Origin: Schistocephalus solidus | Lineage: Eukaryota; Platyhelminthes; Cestoda; Diphyllobothriidea; Diphyllobothriidae | Assembly (NCBI GenBank): GCA_017591395.1 | Contig: WEDG01002122.1 | Span: 1 to 64,000, forward strand | Reading direction: 5' to 3' | Length of the DNA stretch: 64,000 bases | In this document: positions 58,301 to 64,000 of the stretch, piece by piece | Position numbering within the stretch: the first letter of the stretch is position 1 | Layout of the letters: each line of letters opens with the position of its first letter | Made by a program: the position numbers and the translations under genes | The notes under the pieces: model-generated | Databases searched by the model: none | What the model saw: only the letters and a program-made list of their open reading frames with translations | What the model was told of the DNA's origin: nothing

Positions 58301-60004
58301 TTTTCAGCGTTCTTAATCGACTGCCCATAAAAGACGGATCAGTGCTATTTTTTGTCATGCAGATGGCCGTTTGGGTCACATTTGTAGGCTTATCCAACCA
58401 CGAACCCTCATCACTGAGAAAAGTTAACGTCCAGAACAAAATCTGACCGTAAATATGCTGTAGATTAATTTTAAAAAATTCTCTAATCAGTTAATATTTT
58501 AAGAAGGTAGTTCGCTGGTTGCTGTCCATGTACTTTACACTTTTCGAAGGCAAAGTCAAGGAAGAAATTGGAACAGTTGTTAGCCTTTTCGCAAATTTTT
58601 TTGCTACAGATGAAAATACAAAGATTTGCGAATCTGACTCTTTAAATCGATATGACGTGTGGCTTTCTGAGAGTAGCCTGCCTTGTCAAGTCCTGTTTCA
58701 TCTGATTTAAATGACCAAAATAATTAATTTTCAAGTACTTCGAGTTTCGTTTGCGGAAAATTAAGTTTACTTTACTCTCTTATTATACGAAAGTACATAC
58801 CGATATGCGAACTTAGTCTAGGAAAATTATTAACGCTGGTCAAATGCAAGCTAAAGGTGATGTTAGCTCCAATTTATAAACATTTTGACTAATAAGGTTA
58901 TTTATAAACCTCGTCTGCGGGCTAAATACTCTTTCCGGAACGGGCTAGGCGAATAAATAACATGATCATATTAGGGACCTACAATTTATCGTTTGAATAT
59001 CCCTTAGATCGCATACTGTATGCCCTTATGTAGCGGTAGGTCTCCCAGTTTTCCTGTTCTTTTTCTAGTGTACCTAAAAGTAGCGAATGCGCTTTTACTT
59101 TCCCCAGAAATTACTGACCGATGTTAGATTAGGGTAATCGGACGCGGACTTGTCTGTTCCGGCCTCACATTTTATCTAAGTACTTGTCTGAGCTTTGGCT
59201 AGCATCTTTATCAGAACTAAGATGAAAAAGTCAACTATGTACGTAAATACTAGCCGTAACCATAGCACGATAATTCCGCCAAAGCTAATGGCTGAACCCA
59301 ACCAGTACGGAAGGACCCAGCAAATCCTGTTCCAACGGGTTTCGGCTTGCAAAAAGGAAAATGAGGATTGCGGTGGTGGTGATGGTGGTGGTGGTTATTA
59401 TGTTCGTTCGAGCTTTCAGACCCTATGGAAGCCTTGCCTCAGAAACAATAAATTCACTGTAAAGAATGTGAAGCCGGTTCTTGACTAATTACCGCGTACC
59501 GATCGCGTTCTTTTTTTCCTGCAAACAGGACCGCGACACCTGACAGTGACCACATATCCTCCACGTGTTGACGCTAAAACGAATACATTGACTGTGCCTT
59601 TGATCGCATGCTCGTCTTCTTTGCACGAACAATCTGTAACTGATATTCACCTCTATTTCTCGCTAGGAGCTATTCGAAAATTTTTTTCGTGATCTATAAT
59701 TACGCCTCTAACTCGGTTTTTACAGCCACAGCCCTATAGCAGTTCACGACCCGTTCAGAAGCGGGAGGGCTGGGTTCCCTCCGCCTCTGTTGTCGTCTCC
59801 AATGAGCTTGTGAGAGAGGCGGAAATGGCGGCAATTACCGAGGCCAACGAGACACGCCTCGTGCTCATGCGCCAGATTGATCAGGTCGCTGACTACCTGC
59901 TGCAGGCTCGGGCAGCCAAGCGATCGGCCGAGGAGATTAACGGTCTACAACGCAATCTCGAGGACTTGGAAGAGGAATTGTGTCGACTGACTCGCTCCGA
60001 CTAG
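43152..60004 (+). CDS. RBSN: Rabenosyn-5 orthologue, FYVE-finger Rab effector (8 exons)
   Basis: Rabenosyn-5 binds phosphatidylinositol 3-phosphate and Rab GTPases on early endosomes and acts with VPS45 in fusion and recycling. Joining 43152-43329, 50633-50776, 50809-51312, 52571-52674, 52940-53010, 55807-55893, 56598-56865 and 59726-60004 gives 1635 nt and 544 residues, with every junction in phase. Domains: C2H2 finger (C18, C21, H34, H39); basic region with LIRLQKLTAI (about 90); FYVE finger 116-285 with W116, C124/C127, RKHHCRLCG at 182-190, C194/C197 and C282/C285; helical region 286-450 with LPTEEEYRRL; EGWVP at 466; Rab-binding helical hairpin about 502-537. No NPF motif was seen and the protein ends after one hairpin, whereas the human protein (784 residues) has NPF motifs and a second hairpin. 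The long intron 1 could hide an extra exon. Confidence 0.88.
43330..47889. other. First part of RBSN intron 1; nothing recognised
   Basis: Only short open frames without known relatives (for example 45763-46095 plus and 46302-45982 minus). Homopolymer runs at 44430 and 45327. If a further N-terminal exon exists, it is here or at 49750-50632. Confidence 0.5.
47890..48662 (+). pseudogene. RTE-type LINE, C-terminal C2H2-finger fragment
   Basis: 5'-truncated 3' end of the LINE-encoded protein whose tail carries C2H2-like fingers. A Pro/Thr-rich part (47930-48130) leads to HCDRTFTSHSGLVGHLQIHR with the first Cys changed to Tyr (about 48160). A second finger, CPHCHRTFISCIGLVGHL, is followed by a TGA (48450-48530). 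A third, CPHCPRTFTHRMGLLGHMRF, is followed by HENLQ and the stop at 48660-48662. The repeated GLVGHL...HRTE pattern is what I associate with diphyllobothriid genomes. It lies inside intron 1 of RBSN. Confidence 0.75.
48845..49010 (+). repeat. R1 repeat, partial copy
   Basis: Shares GTTGCCAACTGAC and the AGTCAGGCTGCAATGGCTCC block with the R1 copies at 22.8, 49.3 and 62.8 kb. Lies just after the RTE fragment. Confidence 0.7.
49125..49650 (+). repeat. R1 repeat, long copy
   Basis: Starts in the ACTGACCGGCTCGG block, continues through CACTATAAACAATCTGATGCG and GCCGTGGCTTGGAAG, and ends in the GTGGACATCGTCGGACTTCG block. Near the end it encodes AAAQGCYHLKLS and GVEHTVDIVGLR. Confidence 0.75.
49751..50632. 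other. End of RBSN intron 1; nothing recognised
   Basis: No exon with a match to Rabenosyn-5 was seen. The branch and pyrimidine tract before 50633 look ordinary. Confidence 0.45.
50633..50776 (+). CDS. RBSN: RBSN exon 2
   Basis: Begins after the acceptor CTCTCAG and ends before GTAAGT. Encodes LVRDRTAEFFRFRR and TNLLLIRLQKLTAIRETVDS, equivalent to the segment before the FYVE finger in animal Rabenosyn-5. Confidence 0.85.
50777..50808 (+). other. 32-nt intron in RBSN
   Basis: GTAAGT...AAGTCAG, 32 nt. Removal keeps the frame (AQRLAQEQAVVPWI), and reading through it loses the QEQAVVPW match in phase. Very short introns are known in tapeworms. Confidence 0.75.
50809..51312 (+). CDS. RBSN: RBSN exon 3 (main FYVE exon)
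   Basis: Encodes VVPWIEADINLCPRC and FRRKHHCRLCGHIICADCSL, then a Ser/Pro-rich loop. Between the first and second Cys pairs there are 58 residues, roughly 40 more than in the human protein. Ends in phase 1 before GTGAGT. Confidence 0.9.
51313..52570 (+). other. RBSN intron 3
   Basis: GT...AG intron of about 1.26 kb with a (CA)n tract at 52275-52296. No coding segment was recognised. Confidence 0.7.
52275..52296. repeat. (CA)11 microsatellite
   Basis: Eleven CA units without interruption in RBSN intron 3. Confidence 0.95.
52571..52674 (+). CDS. RBSN: RBSN exon 4 (last Cys pair of FYVE)
   Basis: Follows a T-rich tract ending TTTTTTTAG. Encodes LRICEVCKSLLELKLQQMEE and IPPIVRLYQ, the final CxxC of the finger and the following helix. 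Donor GTAGGG. Confidence 0.9.
52940..53010 (+). CDS. RBSN: RBSN exon 5
   Basis: Between TTTCAG and GTAAGT. Encodes SLKMEMNKVEEKMPLYNSMA, matching the KLRLCMEKVDQKAPEYIRMA helix of the human protein. Confidence 0.88.
53089..53150 (+). other. Exon-like sequence in RBSN intron 5
   Basis: After GCAACAG, the frame carried over from exon 5 reads NSRESYVSAKLTEV, which resembles the start of exon 6 (NSGEEKYVLEMAKA). No good donor that would join exon 7 in frame was found. It could be a decayed duplicate exon or coincidence. Confidence 0.25.
53196..53640 (+). repeat. R1 repeat, 3' part
   Basis: Begins near the inverted repeat GGGAGCAGA/TCTGCTCCC (53196-53215). The TGGACCAACACGGGGGCCAC and CCGGTTTTCTTGACTCTGTC blocks are shared, in reverse orientation, with 63380-63750. 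Encodes MTPGSGEGGGESAVTAAQGY and YHLKLIHAQVTV. Confidence 0.8.
53800..54000. repeat. R1-related fragment
   Basis: Carries a degenerate match to the GAGGCCACATTAAGAAGGAG and CCGTCAGT parts of R1, in inverted order relative to 49.3 kb. Confidence 0.45.
54001..55806 (+). other. Rest of RBSN intron 5; nothing recognised
   Basis: Intron sequence with short unconserved frames. An 86-codon minus-strand frame (54498-54238) has no recognised relatives. Confidence 0.5.
55807..55893 (+). CDS. RBSN: RBSN exon 6
   Basis: Between TTTTAG and GTAAGG. Encodes NSGEEKYVLEMAKALRFELL and QRVDALG, matching the conserved helix before the Rab-binding part. Phases 2 in and 2 out agree with exons 5 and 7. Confidence 0.85.
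56598..56865 (+). CDS. RBSN: RBSN exon 7
   Basis: Between TTGCAG and GTGAGC. Encodes KEIGGLEIGSQ, then AKRRLAQSVANFARRFVQSR and LRALPTEEEYRRLVETR, a long helical stretch equivalent to the LPTKEQFEEL region of human Rabenosyn-5. Confidence 0.88.
56866..59725 (+). other. RBSN intron 7; nothing recognised
   Basis: A 2.86-kb intron without recognised exons or known transposons. It includes a GGT-rich tract at 59371-59395. Confidence 0.55.
59371..59395. repeat. GGT-rich simple repeat
   Basis: CGGTGGTGGTGATGGTGGTG and one further GGT, near the end of RBSN intron 7. Confidence 0.8.
59726..60004 (+). CDS. RBSN: RBSN exon 8 (Rab-binding hairpin and stop)
   Basis: After TTTTTACAG. Encodes REGWVP, then QIDQVADYLLQARAAKRSAE and EINGLQRNLEDLEEELCRL, the antiparallel helical hairpin that binds Rab GTPases in this family. 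The stop is TAG at 60002-60004. Confidence 0.9.
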   Translation, partial: PQPYSSSRPVQKREGWVPSASVVVSNELVREAEMAAITEANETRLVLMRQIDQVADYLLQARAAKRSAEEINGLQRNLEDLEEELCRLTRSD

Positions 60005-60144
60005 GACCTCAGAGACAGTTTACCGACTTACCGCCACATATTTTCAGCCCAGCGATCAATCTTTTTGGAAATTATCTTTTGCGCTTTCCTTTCTGACTTT
60101 GGCTTCCTTTAACTAAAAAACCTAAACTAAGATTGCATATTGTA

Positions 60145-60170
60145 AATAAATTTATAAACATTTAAATAAA
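60145..60170 (+). terminator. Polyadenylation signals of RBSN
   Basis: AATAAA at 60145-60150 and 60165-60170, about 140-165 nt after the stop codon. Confidence 0.65.
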
Positions 60171-62570
60171 GATGCCTTCAATCGTAAGGCCAGCAAATCT
60201 TAGCCCCCCTCCCCCTCCCAACCCCTTTCTTGGTTGCGAGAGTTGAGCTAGCAGTTAGCCACAATCAAACGTGAAGGTATCCCTGAAAAATTCGGTGAAA
60301 CATATTTTGATCCGTCGTTTGACTAGACTGGGATCTAGCGAAACTCGGGTCACTGCGGGCTGCAGAGAAGTGTTTCAAAAAATTGGAGGGTGTTTTCCGC
60401 GGCGCATCTGTTTTCTAACTTCTCAAGTAGTGATTACGGCTACCCAACTTCAAAGACTGGAGTCATTCACACATGCGAGGTGCAGGCCGAATGTTCAATG
60501 CGCCTGACACTTAGATTATGCATGGGTGCGGAATGGATCTCTGCCTCGCCATGTTATATGTCGTCCCCGTCCTGGTTGGGCGTTGTAGGAGCCATACTCC
60601 AGAGCTGATGCATTTTAAGTCATAAATGGATGCTTCTCTTTTGGTGGTTGAACTTCTCAATCATGGATAAAGGTATAGCTACTTAACTGTTGTTCGAAAT
60701 AACCATTCAGGAAGGTATGGATGAGGCACCACTCCTAGCCTGTGGTGAAAACGGCGGGTAAATTTGGATTCGCTCAAAGCGTCTGAGACCGTCGGAGAGC
60801 TATGGACGCGATTTTCACGCTGGTGCGGCTTTTTGCGATTGCCTTCGATTTACGTTACCTACAGGAAAATTAGCCCCAAGTTAAGCAAGTGCAAATTAAC
60901 AGCAGCAGTGGTGGTGGGATGCAAAAACGACCACTGCGTAAAGTTCCGTAGAGTACGATGGCGTCACTGATTAGGAATCATGAGCGGCAGCTGGTCTATT
61001 TAATTCAACTGAGACCAAGGAAAGTTTTGTTCGAATTCAGCATGCATGGTGACCAGTCGTAAACACTGGAACAGCCTTATTTGAAGCTGACGGAATAGCT
61101 GTTGCCAAGGCGAAGCGCCGCTGAGACTCGCATGTGACCGATCAATGTCGCAGACATTCATATGTAAAATTGGCGACCGATCCCATGAAATTTTAACCAG
61201 AATTCTGATATACGGTTTCGATTAAGAAGGATTGCCCAAGTAGAGTTGGGATATGGATAATCGTATGGCATATTCTCGGTATATTTCAACTACGAAAGGA
61301 TGTTAACTGTGCACCCTCAAAAATAATAGCACTCGACAAATTATTATTAATTAGTACGAAATAATTGGTTTTCGATGCCCCTATAAATTCAAATATATTT
61401 TCTTAAAAAAGCACAGAAATATTTTTGTACTTATTCGATAAAAACTAATTTTCTACTCAAAACAGGTATATTTAGGTCCTATGAAACATTTTCACTTCCC
61501 GTATAATTTTGAGCCCGATCTACCGTAGCATTTACGTTTAACATTTTCAGGCCAACACTTGTATGATTTCTATGCAAGGAGAAGCAGGCATTCTTCTTTG
61601 CTATTTAGAAAATACCATGTGTATGTGGGTTATGTTGTATGCTTTATGAGGAACATTAATAAAAGGACAGATAGAATACTACTTGGGCGAACTCGGCACT
61701 ATCTTAAACAATGGAATAATTCAAAACTTTTTCAAACCGTAAGGTAGTTTTTTCGAGAATAAAATTTAAAGAAGACTTGATTGGCTATTAAATAAATACA
61801 ATAAAGGATATTTGGAGCATGTTTTCTATACAATAAATTTGGATTTTATAGGGTCATGGAAAATCAATAGAAAAACTGCATACCAATTAACTACTCATTT
61901 TTTACCGAGTGCGCTTATTGATCACGACCGAAAAGATGTGCAGTGGAAAGCCGGTCGCCGAGCATGTCTGAAGTATCATGGGATTATGTCGCACGATGGT
62001 CGATATTACAACCCAACTGATGTCATCCTTCCTGATCGAAAATGGGTTAAGGACAGAATTGGACCGTGGCTACTGAGTTGGTGGTGACGGCGCCGATTGC
62101 AGTGGAATTAGTAGCAGAGTTGTCGGTGTATGCAAGCTGGATCATTCATACGGGAGTAGACTCCAGAATTTGGGTGTCGACATGCTTCTCAACTATCGTA
62201 AGCAGTGCGAAGGTAACGCAGTAGCTTAAGTTCTTAGAGAATATCCAAACCGCTATGGCAACGTCTCAAGTGTGTGATAGTGGCGAGGCCGTCTGTCAGT
62301 CGGTCTTGAAGGTAATTGGCGGGTTTTGAGGGCCGGGATTGGTCGTCACCGATGCGTACGTGCAAGTAGTCACGAGAGATTCAGCACTGCGACGTGCACG
62401 GAGTCCGGTCACTACAAATGCGTACAGGTTTTAGTCAGGAAAAAGTAGTCAGTGACTCGGTTCATTAAATTTTAACCGAGATTCTGCAACGCATTTTCGA
62501 TTAGTATTACGTAAATAGGAATGTAGTATTGATAAACGTGAGACATAATCTCATAATATTGCAGAACTGA
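60171..62570. other. Downstream of RBSN; no gene recognised
   Basis: One 91-codon open frame (61812-62087) contains a Trp/Tyr-rich end but matches nothing I know. No splice-linked pattern or RNA gene was seen. Confidence 0.45.
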
Positions 62571-62579
62571 CAGGATGTT

Positions 62580-62880
62580 AGCTTTTGAACGCATTTCTTT
62601 CCTGCCATCTATAAAAAAACACTCGGTTAGCAGCTGCGCCCGACCTCAGCACTGGTTGGTAGGTCGTCTCAAGCAATCTACTGATCCCTGTGTGAGGAAA
62701 GTGATAGAGATCAACTCCAGGGGCTGCGTCTCATGGCACTCAGGGAATATTCCTTACTACAAACAAGCTGACGCGATTGAATCTATCACAGTTCGCAAAA
62801 TCTGTGGCTTTGAAGGCTGCCAACTGACGGGATAACTCGCTCTTCCACTTAAGACGCAGAGTCAGGCTACAATGACCCCT
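62580..62880 (+). repeat. R1 repeat, 5' part
   Basis: Has CAAACAAGCTGACGCG, CTGTGGCTTTGAAGGCTGCC, AACTGACGGGATAACTCG and the AGTCAGGCTACAATGACCCC block of R1. The TATA-like position reads CTACAAAC here. Confidence 0.7.
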
Positions 62881-63279
62881 TCTTTAGGTGAACTCTATGA
62901 CTGCTGTAGTAGCCCAACTACGGGCGCAAGGTAAAAAGCTTAGCCTCGCGACTACATGCACGTGCGCACCAGTGGCTGTCTGGTCCTCCTCAAACCAGTC
63001 AATTATCTTCAAGGCTGACTCACACGGCCTACCATTCATTTTAGATGGGAACCAACCCGTTTGCTTTTCATTTGAATCCTGATCCATTGTTCGCGGATGA
63101 GGCGCGTGAGGCATGCGGAGAAGAGCTGTTTAGCCACTGCACCGGAGCGTATCGACGGTCGTCTCTATTCTTTCTTGGCACCGTGTCCAGGTTGGTGAGG
63201 GGGGATAGAATGCGGCGGATGCGTTGCAAGTTTCCTAACACTGCTAATTACTTAACGCTAAAGTCGCCTTCCTTGCACC

Positions 63280-63760
63280 TGTCCCTGTGAATTACATGGT
63301 GGACGTTGTCCGTAAGGACAGTCGAAATGCACCATAAGCAGCACCATTCCTAACGTCTCCTATAGTAACAGCAGCTCCAACGCTACCGACAGTTCGACCG
63401 TCGAAGTCCGACGATGTCCACCGTATGCTCCATGGGAAAGTGGAACAGGGACGGTGACTTGCGTGTGATTTGGTTTAAAGTGATAGTAGACTTGCGCTGC
63501 ATCTACCGCACTCTCTCCTCCTCCCTCACCTGAGTCCGGTGTCAAGACAGAGTCAAGAAGACCGGAGGCGGGAGAGGACGCAGGTGGCTGGCGCGGCTGG
63601 GTCCCCTAAGTCCTAGCCACCCCTAGGCGTGCCACCACACCTCCATGTTCGGCATTTGTTATGGGAGCGCAACCCAAATAACGCCTACTATGCCCTAATT
63701 TGGCCCCCGTGTTGGTCCAACGCATCTACTACGTGGCCCGTTTAGGGGGCAACCAACGCT
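63280..63760 (-). repeat. R1 repeat, 3' part, minus strand
   Basis: Reverse-orientation match of the 53.2-53.6 kb copy. The minus strand encodes MTPDSGEGGGESAVDAAQVY and FKPNHTQVTVPVP. Blocks include GTCCGACGATGTCCACCGTA and GGCATTTGTTATGGGAGCGC. Confidence 0.8.
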
Positions 63761-63829
63761 ACCAACGCAATAGACACAGCCCCTAAGCTGTCCTTACTAA
63801 TGACAACGACAGTTCATCCGTCGCGAACG

Positions 63830-64000
63830 ATACTGTCCCCGCACATTTAAATCGCGTATCAGGCTAATATGTCACTTGTCAATCTATCGAACTAACACTG
63901 ACGAACTAGGGTTAGGAGTCAAACCCTATACTCGTTGCTCCTGCGTCACGTGACTGCAGTGTCCTGGACATTTGGTCATCGCATGATTCCATTTGGACAT
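63830..64000 (+). pseudogene. Second RTE LINE finger fragment, degenerate
   Basis: Nucleotide similarity to 48175-48260 and 48590-48640 (CGCACATTTAAATCGCGTAT, then TCACTTGTCAATCTATCG and TTTGGTCATCGCATG). Heavily mutated and cut by the window end. Confidence 0.55.

Noticed and set aside
61812..62087. 91-codon open frame as a host gene
   Set aside because: No recognised relatives, no supporting neighbouring exons, AT-rich surroundings.
1..64000. Bacterial features: operons, ribosome binding sites, CRISPR arrays, insertion sequences
   Set aside because: None are present. The repeats, introns and polyadenylation signals are eukaryotic.

Overview
This is eukaryotic DNA from a parasitic flatworm. 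The best guess is a tapeworm of the order Diphyllobothriidea (Spirometra / Dibothriocephalus / Schistocephalus group). That rests on one spliced animal gene with a very short intron and on two repeat families I associate from memory with these worms: an RTE-type LINE whose protein ends in C2H2-like fingers (47.9-48.7 kb and 63.8-64 kb), and a short interspersed repeat here called R1. No database search was possible. There is no operon, no CRISPR array and nothing bacterial.

The only convincing host gene is on the + strand from 43152 to 60004: the orthologue of Rabenosyn-5 (RBSN), the Rab5 effector with a FYVE finger. Eight exons with compatible phases and GT/AG borders give a 544-residue protein. 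It has an N-terminal C2H2 finger, a FYVE finger carrying RKHHCRLCG, a helical middle region and one C-terminal Rab-binding hairpin. Two AATAAA signals follow the stop. Its introns hold RTE and R1 debris and one 32-nt intron.

The left two thirds (2-42 kb) is a graveyard of nested transposons: a 5' part of a Ty3/Gypsy element with its LTR (2.67-5.1 kb); CR1/Jockey-like LINEs, labelled here A, B, C, D, E and G, in both orientations; a dead DNA transposon with a DUF4218-like transposase and DUF4806-like tail (11.5-14.7 kb); and a second Gypsy element on the minus strand (32.5-28.7 kb). Three insertions can be dated relative to their hosts: LINE B1 sits inside LINE A, LINE D3 sits inside the second Gypsy element with a 5-bp duplication, and an R1 cluster sits between ORF1 and ORF2 of LINE G. 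Every autonomous element has stops or frameshifts, or lacks part of its coding sequence.

The signal most worth following is at the 5' ends of the ORF1-bearing LINEs A, B, C2 and G. Each carries a tRNA-like module with an A box, a B box and a T-run terminator in antisense orientation. In three of them its A box lies about 143-163 nt from a conserved CxxC of ORF1. In LINE G it occurs twice, in tandem monomers of about 280 bp. This looks like a built-in antisense RNA polymerase III unit.
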